The position numbers and the translations under genes were made by a program. Shown here piece after piece: positions 21,359 to 35,311 of a DNA stretch of 64,000 bases. Origin of the DNA: Dallia pectoralis. Its lineage: Eukaryota; Chordata; Actinopteri; Esociformes; Umbridae. The notes under the pieces are model-generated. The model worked only from the letters and a program-made list of their open reading frames with translations, was not told the origin of the DNA and did no database searches. The stretch is from positions 16,106,205 to 16,170,204 of the forward strand of contig CM055728.1 of assembly GCA_029465975.1 (NCBI GenBank), written 5' to 3'. Positions within the stretch are counted from its first letter, which is position 1. Each line of letters starts with the position of its first letter.

Positions 21359-22140
21359 GGTTCATCATAATCATCATAAATAACTGTAAATAAATAAATA
21401 ACTGTAAATAAATAACTGTAAATCCTATTGCCAAATCCACGAGATCTGCAAACAAGACACAGTGGATAGATAGATAAATAGATTATTAAATAGAATTCAG
21501 AGTAAAGGTGTGAGTTAAGGAGTATACACACATGCAGACAGGGACTGGCTCAAATGCCAATTTATTCCAGTAACTACCGAGTTACTAACTTATACTGGCT
21601 TCACTGGTATCCTTAATTATGATCATTAATGTAGTTTTGCTGAGCAGCTAGTTAATTAACCTCAATTAGCCCAGGAATATGGCATGGCATGATTGCAGAA
21701 TGTTATTTAGCCAAACATGGACATTTTTACGTGTTGCTCGTAATTGAATGGTAATTGGAGTTGCGAATAATTAATCACTAATTTGCTTAAACATAAATAA
21801 TTGTTCAAATAAAAACACCACTATGAGTTGTGCGCCGCACCAGGGATCACATTTATTAAAGGACAGAAGAGACGTTTGTTGAAGAGTGTGATTAGATTGC
21901 ACTGATGAAAAGTACAGTATGAGAGAGAAACAGAAAGAGGAATTAAGATACCTGGATAAAGACAAACAACCAACAGGGTAAGTGCTATTCCCCAATGGAA
22001 CATTCTCTTTACTTTTCAGATCTCACTAAAAGAATAAATTGCTTCACCAATGAGAAAAACATCAGGACAGTTACCATACTCCCTCCGTTGAAAAATAGAT
22101 TCATTAATATGAAGTATGTCACAAGTGAGGACTTTTTCAC
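21359..22140. other. AT-rich intergenic DNA
   Basis: Contains a short TAAATAACTG repeat near 21,380-21,420. No gene is recognised. Confidence 0.45.
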
Positions 22141-22149
22141 TCTACCTCC

Positions 22150-23085
22150 ACCCCTGGCCTCTACCTCTATCACCGGAGGATGGTGAGGACTGGCCTCTAC
22201 CTCTATCACCGGAGGATGGTGAGGACTGGCCTCTACCTCTATCACCGGAGGATGGTGAGGACTGGCCTCTACCTCTATCACCGGAGGATGATGAGGACTG
22301 GCCTCTACCTCTATCACCGGAGGATGATGAGGACTGGCCTCTACCTCTCTCACCGGAGGATGATGAGGACTGGCCTCTACCTCTATCACCGGAGGATGGT
22401 GAGGACTGGCCTCTACCTCTATCACCGGAGGATGATGAGGACTGGCCTCTACCTCTATCACCGGAGGATGATGAGGACTGGCCTCTACCTCTATCACCGG
22501 AGGATGGTGAGGACTGGCCTCTACCTCTATCACCGGAGGATGGTGAGGACTGGCCTCTACCTCTATCACCGGAGGATGGTGAGGACTGGCCTCTACCTCT
22601 ATCACCGGAGGATGATGAGGACTGGCCTCTACCTCTATCACCGGAGGATGATGAGGACTGGCCTCTACCTCTATCACCGGAGGATGGTGAGGACTGGCCT
22701 CTACCTCTATCACCGGAGGATGATGAGGACCGGCCTCTACCTCTATCACCGGAGGATGATGAGGACCGGCCTCTACCTCTATCACCGGAGGATGATGAGG
22801 ACCGGCCTCTACCTCTATCACCGGAGGATGATGAGGACTGGCCTCTACCTCTATCACCGGAGGATGATGAGGACCGGCCTCTACCTCTATCACCGGAGGA
22901 TGATGAGGACCGGCCTCTACCTCTATCACCGGAGGATGGTGAGGACCGGCCTCTACCTCTATCACCGGAGGATGGTGAGGACTGGCCTCTACCTCTATCA
23001 CCAGAGGATGATGAGGACTGGCCTCTACCTCTATCACCAGAGGATGATGAGGACTGGCCTCTACCTCTATCTAGTTGTCCAACTG
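22150..23085. repeat. 36-bp minisatellite, about 26 copies, open in several frames
   Basis: The unit is GGCCTCTACCTCTATCACCG plus GAGGATGATGAGGACT, with alternating GATGGT/GATGAT and ACTGG/ACCGG variants. The period is a multiple of three and frames are open on both strands. Plus frames read PLPLSPEDDEDW-like; minus frames read SSSSSGDRGRGQ-like or PPVIEVEASPHH. Frames run into non-repeat flank to about 23,250, with edge units clearly diverged. I cannot tell a coding repeat from a chance one and do not call a gene. Confidence 0.93.
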
Positions 23086-23299
23086 AGGCCGACGAGAACT
23101 GGTTTCTACCCCCTCGACCAGAACCTGTAAGGGGCTGTACTACTAGACCCAAGCCGCCCCCGGGGATAGGACCACTGATGAGGTGGCGCCCTGCAGAACC
23201 GCCGCCCCCATGGTTCCCCACCCGCCCTCACGTCTCTTCATGTCTTGTATGAGCCTGGCCTGTCTGTGAGCCAGCATGATAAGTTGGGAACACGGGTTG

Positions 23300-23498
23300 A
23301 AGGAGTGGGGGAATGGGGCTGTGGTAGGCTTAACATATGTCTGAGGTGTGGGGCTGTGGTAGGCTTAACATATGTCTGAGGAGTGGGGCTGTGGCAGGCT
23401 TAACATATGTCTGAGGTGTGGGGCTGTGGTAGGCTTAACATATGTCTGAGGAGTGGGGCTGTGGTAGGCTTAACATATGTCTGAGGAGTGGGGCTGTG
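23300..23498. repeat. 35-bp minisatellite, about 6 copies
   Basis: The unit is GTGGTAGGCTTAACATATGT plus CTGAGGAGTGGGGCT. A single stray piece of the same unit occurs 2.2 kb away at about 25,700-25,735. Confidence 0.9.
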
Positions 23499-23669
23499 GG
23501 ACTTTTTCCTCACTATGGGTGTTTTTAGTTTCTTCAGTCCTTTCATTTAGTTGGTAGGTTAATCACGCACACAAGGTTTCAGTTGGGTGATTAGCAGGTC
23601 TATTTAGTTTACTGGGTGTGGTTGCACATTGGATTGCATTGATTGAAGTTCGTTGTGGTGAGTATTTGT

Positions 23670-24822
23670 TAACACACCAACACAGACCTATTAACACACT
23701 CACCTACACAGACCTGTTAACACACTCACCTATACAGACCTATTAACACACTCACCTACACAGACCTATTAACGCACTCACCTATACAGACCTATTAACA
23801 CACTCACCTACACAGACCTATTAACGCACTCACCTATACAGACCTATTAACACACTCACCTACACAGACCTATTAACACACTCACCTATACAGACCTATT
23901 AACACACTCACCTACACAGACCTATTAACACACTCACCTATACAGACCTATTAACACACTCACCTACACAGACCTATTAACGCACCTATACAGACCTAAC
24001 ACACTCATACAGACCTATTAACACACTCACCTACACAGACCTATTAACACACTCACCTACACAGACCTATTAACACACTCACCTACACAGACCTTTTAAC
24101 ACACTCACCTACACAGACCTTTTAACACACTCACCTACACAGACCTATTAACACACTCACCTACACAGACCTATTAACGCACTCACCTACACAGACCTAT
24201 TAACGCACTCACCTACACAGACCTATTAACGCACTCACCTGCACAGACCTTTTAACACACTCACCTACACAGACATTTTAACACACTCACCTACACAGAC
24301 CTATTAACGCACTCACCTACACAGACCTATTAACGCACTCACCTACACAGACCTATTAACGCACTCACCTACACAGACCTATTAACGCACTCACCTACAC
24401 AGACCTATTAACACACTCACCTACACAGACCTATTAACGCACTCACCTACACAGACCTATTAACGCACTCACCTGCACAGACCTTTTAACACACTCACCT
24501 ACACAGACCTTTTAACACACTCACCTACACAGACCTATTAACGCACTCACCTACACAGACCTATTAACGCACTCACCTACACAGACCTATTAACGCACTC
24601 ACCTACACAGACCTATTAACGCACTCACCTACACAGACCTATTAACACACTCACCTACACAGACCTATTAACACACTCACCTACACAGACCTATTAACAC
24701 ACTCACCTACACAGACCTTTTAACACACTCACCTACACAGACCTATTAACGCACTCACCTATACAGACCTATTAACGCACTCACCTATACAGACCTATTA
24801 ACGCACTCACCTGCACAGACGT
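23670..24822. repeat. 26-bp minisatellite, about 43 copies
   Basis: The unit is CACCTACACAGACCTATTAA plus CACACT. Variants CACCTATACAG, AACGCACT and CCTTTTAAC recur in blocks, showing that groups of units were copied together. Confidence 0.95.
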
Positions 24823-25895
24823 AACTTAAATCAATCTAAAGCAGAGTGCACTAAACCCCAGGGAACTAAATAGAAAGCTAATCGCCTAAATGAACCAAAC
24901 CACCCGAAATAAAGAGTGAACCCCACAAAAAATACCCGAAGTGGGAACCTAATGTTCACCACTCGTGACAAACAGATCAAGATCCCATTACAAATATTCT
25001 GTTTTCTTAGTTCATGTCCTTCCAAACAATCTGATGCTCTAAAGTAAGTAAAGCAGCCCTTTATTGCAGAGGAGAGTTAAAGACCAGCTATTCAAAGATA
25101 TTTCTTCTCTATAGACACACACACATTAACACGCATATAAAAGACGTACCTATAGACACAAATTTAATATTTACAGCCCAAATATCTGCCCCAAAACACA
25201 CATATATATATATATGTACCTCTGGGTCACCATCTCTTTCTCTTGTCTTAAAGAAATTCAATATTAATAATACTGTGCTCCTACTTTTTTTAATTGGTAC
25301 AAACAGTATTTTTTATATTCAATAAAATGTCACTTTAGTAGAAGAACACTGGAGAGACGTCACCTAGAGGCCCTCTGAAATAGAAATAGCAATTCCAGGC
25401 CTGAAACAGAAAGCTCTCTTAACTCGGACCAATAACATATCCATTTAGTACCTCAGCTACTGGACACTTGTATATATAAGACATTACAGTTTTTACTATG
25501 ACTGTGGCATTCTGATGTTATTACTCCTGCAAATGACACTTCAAAATGTCCAATTCATGCTTTGGTAGTGACCCCTGTAAAATAAAAAGCTTGGGAGTGG
25601 AGACTTGTGCTTTGGATATAAACACTGGGGGGCTACATCTTCAGGGTCCTCCTAAACACACAATATATCCACTATAAATAACGTATCAAATCATCGTACA
25701 TATGTCTGAGGTGTGGGGGAGTGGGGCTGTGGCACAGAAGTGGGGGCGATCAGGTAGGCAGGACGATGGTTAACGAAGCACAATATCTGTGCATTACCTC
25801 TCAGCCAGGATCCTGCCCATCCCCCTGTCCTCTGGCACTACCCACCTTCACACATGAACTGGTCTGTGCAGGGGAGAAACACTCTCAAACTATAT
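24823..25895. other. AT-rich intergenic DNA, no gene recognised
   Basis: Short CA and TA runs only. Confidence 0.45.
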
Positions 25896-25897
25896 AT

Positions 25898-26032
25898 CTC
25901 ACACACACGCACACACACACAGACACGCACACGCACAGACACGCACAGACACACACACACGCACAGACACGCACAAACACACACACGCACACACACGCAC
26001 ACACAGAGGCACAGACACACACACGTGCAGAC
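25898..26032. repeat. (CA)n / CGCACA microsatellite
   Basis: A compound CA run with interspersed CGCA and CAGA. Confidence 0.9.
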
Positions 26033-26595
26033 ATGTGCTTGTTTTTAGAAGTAAAGTAAATGTTTTGGCATCACATTTATTGGTGTGAAGTGTAGACATT
26101 AGTAATGTTATCAAATACCTTTTTATGGAATATCTACGCTATCAGCAAACATGCGTCCTGTGTTCCAATGGCACATAGTGTTTTCTAATCTATGTTTAGC
26201 ATTTAGCAAAGAATAATTGATAATTAGAATAACCTTTTGCAATTATGTTAGCAAAGCCAAAACTGTTGTGATGACTAAAAAGGTAATATACCTGCACTTC
26301 TTTAGACTAGTTCAGTATCTGGAGCATCAGCACAGACTCAATTAATGGGCCTCTGCATGCCTATTGAAATATAAGTAGATGCAAGGAAAGTGAGCCCAAA
26401 CCACTGAAGAGTAGTGAACTATTTCATAGAGAAAGGTATACATGTTTTTAGATTAGTCCATTTCAATGTGTTGAATCTAAAAACATTCTCTGTACCAAAT
26501 TAAATCACTAGATTAACAACCCTTAAACATAGTAGAAAGTTCTGGATGTGTCCGAGTTGAGCAGCTCACTGAGGCACAAAGGACGGCAGAGTGCT
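26033..26595. other. AT-rich intergenic DNA
   Basis: Nothing recognisable. Confidence 0.45.
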
Positions 26596-26597
26596 GC

Positions 26598-27910
26598 AAA
26601 CATTGGCATAACATTTCTGTATTAACGATGACCACACACACATTGGCATAACATATCTATGTATTAACGATGACCACACACACATTGGCATAACATATCT
26701 ATGTATTAACGATGACCACACACACATTGGCATAACATTTCTATGTATTAACGATGACCACACACACATTGGCATAACATTTCTATGTATTAACAATGAC
26801 CACACACACATTGGCATAACATTTCTATGTATTAACGATGACCACACACACATTGGCATAACATTTCTATGTATTAACGATGACCACACACACATTGGCA
26901 TAACATTTCTATGTATTAACGATGACCACACACACATTGGCATAACATTTCTATGTATTAACGATGACCACACACACATTGGCATAACATTTCTGTATTA
27001 ACAATGACCACACACACATTGGCATAACATATCTATGTATTAACGATGACCACACACACATTGGCATAACATTTCTATGTATTAACGATGACCACACACA
27101 CATTGGCATAACATTTCTATGTATTAACGATGACCACACACACATTGGCATACCATTTCTATGTATTAACGATGACCACACACACATTGGCATAACATTT
27201 CTATGTATTAACGATGACCACACACACATTGGCATAACATTTCTATGTATTAACGATGACCACACACACATTGGCATAACATATCTATGTATTAACGATG
27301 ACCACACACACATTGGCATAACATTTCTATGTATTAACGATGACCACACACACACATTGGCATAACATTTCTATGTATTAACGATGACCACACACACATT
27401 GGCATAACATATCTATGTATTAACGATGACCACACACACATTGGCATAACATATCTATGTATTAACGATGACCACACACACATTGGCATAACATTTCTAT
27501 GTATTAACGATGACCACACACACATTGGCATAACATATCTATGTATTAACGATGACCACACACACATTGGCATAACATTTCTATGTATTAACGATGACCA
27601 CACACACATTGGCATAACATATCTATGTATTAACGATGACCACACACACATTGGCATAACATTTCTATGTATTAACGATGACCACACACACATTGGCATA
27701 ACATTTCTATGTATTAACGATGACCACACACACATTGGCATAACATATCTATGTATTAACGATGACCACACACACATTGGCATAACATTTCTATGTATTA
27801 ACGATGACCACACACACATTGGCATAACATTTCTATGTATTAACGATGACCACACACACATTGGCATAACATTTCTATGTATTAACGATGACCACACACA
27901 CACATTGGCG
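26598..27910. repeat. 42-bp minisatellite, about 31 copies
   Basis: The unit is GCATAACATTTCTATGTATT plus AACGATGACCACACACACATTG, very homogeneous (main variant ATATCT for ATTTCT). The 42-bp period keeps minus-strand frames (MCVWSSLIHRNVMP) open. Frames break only where the CA run gains 2 bp or a unit loses 4 bp, as expected for non-coding repeat. Confidence 0.95.
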
Positions 27911-28710
27911 CAAACGAACTCTGTGCATAATAAGATTTATGTGTTTCCCTTTAGTGATAGATACTTGCGGCCTTCATCTCTTTCTCTCCTCAATTCTCCT
28001 CTTGCTCACAGTGTTTCCCAGCAGATACGTAGTGTTTGAGTGAGCTATTTGCACTGACGTCTCCGGTGCTGGTCGTGGCCTCTTCAACACATCAATTAAA
28101 CAGGTTAATAAAGTGAATGTGCGCTGCCATCCAACATCTTTAATGTCTCGTTGTAACATCGAATTATTTGCACTTAATTCGCGACATTTACTAAACCATA
28201 AGGGAATTGTTTCAAGAAAGCCATACCAGACCAAGATCATTTCGCTACATGAATGTTTTTGTATCTATGCAATTACTAAATGTGCTAGGGTAAATTGTCT
28301 GAGACATTTTGTACCACTTTTTTTCTGGAATAAGTGGTTTTCCATAGAAACAGATGCATTGAAACATACTTAGTTCACATTCAGAAGCCAAAGCTTGTGT
28401 CGTTCATACGGAAAATGTCACACTGTTTGTTTTTGTGATAAGACTAATTCCTATTTCGCCTCACCACACATACGTTTGCGTTCCATAGAGTACTATACTT
28501 TCAGAGCATACCTCACTCGTTAGTAGCTCAAACAATCTCAGCTAGCTAGAAGCACAATGTAAAGCAAGTGTTCTTCACACAAGCAACTCATGGAACAATT
28601 CCATTTCACCAGATCCCCACCCAGAGATAGATGATAGGAGAGGAAAGAATAGGCTTCCCTCCATGATCCTGAGAGGGGCCAATTTAGGAGCTCAGGCTCA
28701 GTGGTTTCTA
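27911..28710. other. Intergenic DNA, no gene recognised
   Basis: Unique-looking sequence; short frames without motifs. Confidence 0.45.
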
Positions 28711-28713
28711 TAG

Positions 28714-29690
28714 GATATAAGGAAGATGAGTAGTAAACCTAGGATCTAAGGAGTCAGTAGTTTATATACCTAGAATCTAAAGAGGGTCAGTAGTTTATAC
28801 ACCTAGAATCTAAGGAGGGTCAGTAGTTTATATACCTAGAATCTAAAGAGGGTCAGTAGTTTATATACCTAGAATCTAAAGAGGGTCAGTAGTTTATACA
28901 CCTAGAATCTAAAGAGGGTCAGTAGTTTATACACCTAGAATCTAATGAGGGTCAGTAGTTTATACACCTAGAATCTAAGGAGGGTCAGTAGTTTATATAC
29001 CTAGAATCTAAGGAGGGTCAGTAGTTTATACACCTAGAATCTAAGGAGGGTCAGTAGTTTATACACCTAGAATCTAAGGAGGGTCAGTAGTTTATACACC
29101 TAGAATCTAAAGAGGGTCAGTAGTTTATATACCTAGAATCTAAGGAGGGTCAGTAGTTTATACACCTAGAATCTAAGGAGGGTCAGTAGTTTATATACCT
29201 AGAATCTAAGGAGGGTCAGTAGTTTATACACCTAGAATCTAAGGAGGGTCAGTAGTTTATATACCTAGAATCTAAGGAGGGTCAGTAGTTTATACACCTA
29301 GAATCTAAGGAGGGTCAGTAGTTTATATACCTAGAATCTAAAGAGGGTCAGTAGTTTATACACCTAGAATCTAAGGAGGGTCAGTAGTTTATATACCTAG
29401 AATCTAAAGAGGGTCAGTAGTTTATACACCTAGAATCTAAAGAGGGTCAGTAGTTTATACACCTAGAATCTAAAGAGGGTCAGTAGTTTATATACCTAGA
29501 ATCTAAAGAGGGTCAGTAGTTTATACACCTAGAATCTAAAGAGGGTCAGTAGTTTATACACCTAGAATCTAAAGAGGGTCAGTAGTTTATATACCTAGAA
29601 TCTAAGGAGGGTCAGTAGTTTATATACCTAGAATCTAAGGAGGGTCAGTAGTTTATATACCTAGAATCTAAGGAGGGCAGTAATTTCAAT
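28714..29690. repeat. 33-bp minisatellite, about 29 copies
   Basis: The unit is GGGTCAGTAGTTTATACACC plus TAGAATCTAAGGA, with two common two-state sites (TATACACC/TATATACC and AAGGA/AAAGA) whose combinations vary along the array. Confidence 0.95.
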
Positions 29691-30004
29691 AGGATCTAAA
29701 AAGGTTCAGTAGAATCAAAACCCCAATACAGAAGAATCCCCTGGCTCCATGTCTTAGCTGTCCCTCAGAGTTAGTTACTTGTGTGGACTGCAGTGCAGCG
29801 GAGTGGTGGAATGCCAGACCGAGGCCCTGTTTCAGAGACAGAGCTACTCCTCCTGCCAGGGAGTTCCAAGAGAAGACCATGGACGCAAAAGAAATCAATA
29901 CAGAGATAGATTGAAGAATCTGGGGCCATTATTTGTCTTGTTCCGCAGTCCTTCTCTGCGTATCTGTGACATCGCTGCTCTGCACTCGGGCCTCCACCTG
30001 TCCT

Positions 30005-30262
30005 TGTCACACACACACACACACACTGACAGACTGAACACACATACACACACACACACACCAGCTGACAGACTGAACACACATACACACACACACACAC
30101 ACACCAGCTGACAGACTGAACACACATACACACACACACACACACCAGCTGACAGACTGAACACACATACACACATACACACACACACACCAGCTGACGG
30201 ACTGAACACACATACACACACAGCCGCTGACAGACTGAACACACATATACACAAACACACCT
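30005..30262. repeat. (CA)n with embedded CAGCTGACAGACTGAACA repeat
   Basis: CA runs alternate with CCAGCTGACAGACTGAACAC about six times. Cysteine/valine-rich minus-strand frames are artefacts. Confidence 0.9.
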
Positions 30263-30700
30263 TTGATCCTGTTCACACAAACAAGCGTTTGCTGTGGCTT
30301 CAATAATTCAAACACTTTCACGCTTATTCACTCCAAACACTCGGCAAAGCAAATACAGAAGCACCCCTCAGAAACACTGCAACATACAGTAATAGGTGTA
30401 TTGAAATTTGTACCTGATCTGTAGAACTACTGCATTGCATCTCTGTTGTACTTTAAACTAAACTGATATTTATTGTACCAATGACACATTCAATTTCATT
30501 TGTAGCCTTTTCTTCACCAACGGTAGTGAAAAGGTGCTTAAAGTGCACAGATGTCCAGACTTAAATCACAACAAGTATTTGAGGCACATTGTCTTAAAAA
30601 AAAACTCTATAGTAGATAGAAGCCATATTAGCTAGCTTGCTGTCCTTGGCTGCATTACGGTATATGCCGGCTGCCTCTGGTTCAGGCCTGTCCCATCCAC
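30263..30700. other. Intergenic DNA
   Basis: Nothing recognisable. Confidence 0.45.
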
Positions 30701-30705
30701 TTCTG

Positions 30706-30706
<1 letters not shown>

Positions 30707-30765
<59 letters not shown>

Positions 30766-30775
30766 CTCTCTCGCT
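30707..30775. repeat. (CT)n microsatellite
   Basis: A nearly pure CT run of about 65 bp. Confidence 0.93.
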
Positions 30776-31134
30776 GCAGCCTCATTACTCACCCTGCATA
30801 GCTTAACAGAGCAAAACAATACGGGATCACATTCATTTCAATCTGACATAATCACCGGCATGGAATCTAATAAATGATGCAGCGCTCAATAGCCCAGAAC
30901 TTCAGCCCTGCATTAACACGGAGCTAATGATGTCAACACATTATTCTCAAAGTCAACGCGCAACGTCGGTCCCTAGGCTGGGACATCAAGAGTGCGTCAA
31001 CAGCACAAATTGCTGTTCATCTGTCCCATTACCTGAATGTATGTTTTCAGATAACATGTTAATCTGTGCTTTTGTTAGCAAACGAAAAGACAAGGATAAA
31101 CTGCCCACACCAAGGAATTGCCTCAATCTGCGTA

Positions 31135-31528
31135 GTCCACAAACCAATCATCTCCAACAGTACGCCCCTTAATCCAACCACATGCAGGAACCAATCATCT
31201 CCAACAGTACCGCCCCCTAATCCAACTAGATGCAGGAACCAATCACTTCCAACAGTACCGCCCCCTAATCCAACCACATGCAGGAACCAATCATCACCAA
31301 CAGTACCGCCCCCTAATCCAACTAGATGCAGGAACCAATCACTTCCAACAGTATCACCCCCTAATCCAACCACATGCAGGAACCAATCATCACCAACAGT
31401 ATCACCCCCTAATCCAACCACATGCAGGAACCAATCATCTCCAACAGTACCGCCCCCTAATCCGACCACATGCATGAACCAATCATCACCAACAGTACCG
31501 CCCCCTAATCCAACCACATGCATTATTT
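31135..31528. repeat. 48-bp minisatellite, about 8 copies
   Basis: The unit contains AATCCAACCACATGCAGGAA then CCAATCATCACCAACAGTACCGCCCCCT. Some units have ACTAGATGCAGG and CACTTCC, partly alternating, suggesting 96-bp steps of duplication. Confidence 0.92.
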
Positions 31529-33303
31529 ACAGAAGTGCAGCATCTACATTTAGAGCCGTGTTGTGGGACTTGGTATAATGAGGACAAACACATTTACATC
31601 TCAGTCATTCAGCTGCCATTCCTATCAGGAGTAAATTGCCATCATTAGTGATTGCATGCACTTTGTTCATTACAATTTACACTAGTGTGTGTGTTGGGGG
31701 GGGGGGGGGTAATGAGCTAATTGAAAGCAGCGGATGTTTAGCCCGCCATGATTGTATAAAGGCCAGATTTGACATTTATCCAGGACGCGATAATGAACTC
31801 GTACAGTAAGTGCCATGAGGCTTGTCTATTGTAACAGAAGACCTGTGCCCTGATTGGAATCGTCTTTCTTGTGGTAAATGATGGTTTTCGCTGCCACCAG
31901 TCAATCTGCAACTGTATCTGAATGATTTAATCATTTCTGTCCAACAAACATATGGAGAGAAAAAAATGAATTGTGTGACATGTTAAACAAACAAAACAAT
32001 GCCATTGATAGATCTCAAGTATTCTCCACAAAAGGAAGTCCTTAAATCAAATTGTTCCTGAGGCACCAAAAGTCTAACGCCGGAGGGACTGTGTTTGCCC
32101 TGGCCTGTCTATCTCTGGAGTGTGGGTCCATAGTCTGTCCACACCCTCAGCCATGTCCTTTATCTGTTTGTCTGTCAGACTTTTACAGTGGAACACCTGC
32201 TATTGACTGATTCTAAGAGAGCAGACCGAATACAACAGTATCACACGTATTGTTACACATAAAGACACACCCTTCGGCATCAAATGTTTTACGACTAAGT
32301 AAATGCCATTAGCACTGTGTCTTAGAATATAGAGGCAAATGGAATCGTTCCCAAGGCTGTATTTGGGAGTTAAAATCAGCCCAGTGAGTTACTACATAGC
32401 AGCAGGCAATTGTTTGCAAAATGTCACAAATACAGAACACAATGACACTTTTCATGCAGTATATTTAAAATGATATTGCAGTACATTTTGTCATTGCTCT
32501 GTAAATCCATATTCTGTATTACAAAACAGATGATTGGGTGTAGCAATAAAAAGAGAAGGGAATGAAAAAGAGTCAGTGGTTTATATGAACTCCAAGAAAA
32601 GGAGAGCCACAGTTCCCAAAGGGTAATTTTGGTAACGTTCAGTTTGGAAAATATTTGTCAGTGGCCCACAGTGTTAATGCCAGCTGAACTGTACAGTTCC
32701 ATCCCATACTGTGTCCTAATCAATCCCCCAGTTCTCCATTTACTCCTCCTGGTTACACATTCCAACAGAGCTAACACAGAACAATCATTCAGTCATGCAG
32801 CATGTTAGCACAATATAAAGACTGTGAAATTTCCCATTAATTATCTCCTGCAATTAGAAAGAAAATACCACAATTTTTTTTGGTGGGGGGTTGTATTTAT
32901 CACCTTAGCCCACTGTTGAAACAGTGCCAAATCATTTGCAAATAGGCAGTGAAGTGTTTCAGAATATTTCAACTAGAACATAGTGCAAACGACGCTTCTG
33001 AGTTAGAAGACCTCAGAGAGAGACACACACAGGCACACACACACACACACATACATACACACATGCACTGTATTCTCACTATATTTTCAGCACGCAGATC
33101 AAATCACTGTGTTGGCTTTAGATGGGAGTGATTTGAGACAACGATAAATGTGATTGGATGATTCCAGGACTAGGCAATAATGAAAGGAGGCGTGGGTTTG
33201 GGCGGGGCAGGGTGAGTGTGTGGATCATCCGCACATCGTCAGGAACATCCCACTCACCACAGCCGGCTCTAGGTCCCTGCAATCTGACTGTCACGCTAGG
33301 TAG

Positions 33304-33340
<37 letters not shown>

Positions 33341-35305
33341 CGGGTGGGGGGGGGGTTGGTTGTGTGTAAGGTACACGTTTATGTGTATGAGTGCATCATC
33401 TCTCTCTCCACAATGTAATCTCTTGATTTGTAGGATTGACCCCACTTAATTCAATGGAACAGAATTGCTGTGACAGCAACACTGAATGGATTTTCAATGC
33501 ACCCGCACCCGCTCTAATAAGTTTAAGGATAACCTCCTTCCCACTGCGCTGCGAGGATGGAGAGAGAAAAAGCAATAGGGGACTGATGCAATTTGTAGAT
33601 AAAGACATTCTTAAGACTTCTTAAGGACAAATGCACATGTGAAAATACAGTGCAGAATATATTAATGTAGATATTTTGGAAAAAAGCTGCACAAATCATA
33701 TTGTTTCTTGTGTTAACAATGTTTTTTTTACATTGTTAGTGATCAAAACCTGTAAGCAGACCATCTTTTTATAAAAACACTACATCAATGTTTACCATGT
33801 CAGACTGCACAGAATATGTATATTTTACATTACATCATTCAGAACAATGTAACGCAGACCGTCAAAATCATGTATTCTTTATTTTACAGCATTGTATAAT
33901 GTGCCATAAATGGACAAATGTATTACTTATAGATTCATATTATAAATGATTTATAAAGCAACTATCATCCTTTAGGTGTTCCGTAGTAATAACATAAAGG
34001 TTTGAAGCATATGTTGCAGAATAGTGTTTTAAATATAACGTAAAAATATTGACAAAAAAATTTGTTGTGTAAACAGTCATCAATATGATATTGATAAAAT
34101 ATTTCTTATTTCACTACTAGTTTATGTTTGACAGAAACCGGATTGAGTTTAAAGTGATTTTAAAGTGGTATACATATTTAAAATGTTGTAAATACCAACA
34201 TTTCTTGTCTTGGTGTAATGCTTGCAGTGCTGTCTAATAAAGAAAGCAATAGGTTCCTGGACAGAAAGGAGAGTTGTTAAATGGAGGGCCCATACATCAA
34301 TTAGATACAGGGTAATAGTTTGGTTTTCCGGTAGAATTCTGGTGAAAATATCCTTTGCAAATAAAGGTGATTCTTTGGCACATAGGGTGAATTTGGTAAC
34401 ACGTATGTAATATCTCATCAATTGTTTGTTCTCCACTAATTCTCTGTATTATAAATCCGAAGTTAAAAGCTATCTGAGCTACGTAAAATTGTACTCTGAC
34501 AAGACTACAGAAGGTATCCGTTTGAGCTGGAGAATGACCTCAGCTAATGTACTCTCTTTTTTCATCTCCCGTTTTGCAAAGCAGACATCCTCGCTCACCA
34601 AGATCAATGTTGCAGCCATTTCCCCCAGTTAAACGCTGGACGTGCGTTCGCATATGCATTGATACAAATGGCTCTAAACACACACTGCATCATCCACTGT
34701 CTCTTCTGGGAATGGCCACATCCAAAAGAAATCATGAGGTACTTGCAGGACAACTAATCTCTCTCGGTCTCTCTGTGGAGTGGAACACGAGGTTGGCTAC
34801 ATGAGGCCCAAAGACAACACTGTATCAGGGTAAAGGTTGGGTTTATATATTTTATTTATTGCTGCGCTGGAAAAACTCATGACCTCACCAAAAAGCTGAA
34901 GATGAGGAATAAACTATGGGAACCCGTCCACTATATCGACCACTAACTGTTTTGTCTTGAACTAAACTGAGATTTATCTCTGGGTGTAATCATTAGCCGA
35001 AATTCTTCCAATTACAGGAGGGTCCCTGTCCATATGAGTCCTGGTTAACACATGTTTTGAGGGGAGGTGGGCCACGTACAATGATTCATGGACATCTTCC
35101 CCCTGCCCCATTAGGAGCACAGTCACACAGCTACGACAATATAATCACCTGTAATCTGGAGGAATCAGCCAATGGTGTTGAACTTCCCACCACTTAACGT
35201 ACAAATTGTAGAAGCTCTACATGTTTCTCCTAATGCTGTTCAACCGAGTACTCAATCAATCCATGTGTATCCAAACTAGTGAACTGGTTGTATCCATATC
35301 CATTA
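31529..35305. other. Long intergenic stretch with few repeats
   Basis: About 3.8 kb of mostly AT-rich unique-looking DNA with a G-run at 31,697-31,709, CA at 33,035-33,060 and GT at 33,306-33,336. No exon, RNA gene or transposon is recognised. Confidence 0.45.
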
Positions 35306-35311
35306 TAAAAA

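Noticed and set aside
26566..27903. Minus-strand frames reading MCVWSSLIHRNVMP repeatedly
   Set aside because: 42-bp minisatellite translation; interruptions occur wherever the CA run changes by 2 bp, as in non-coding DNA.
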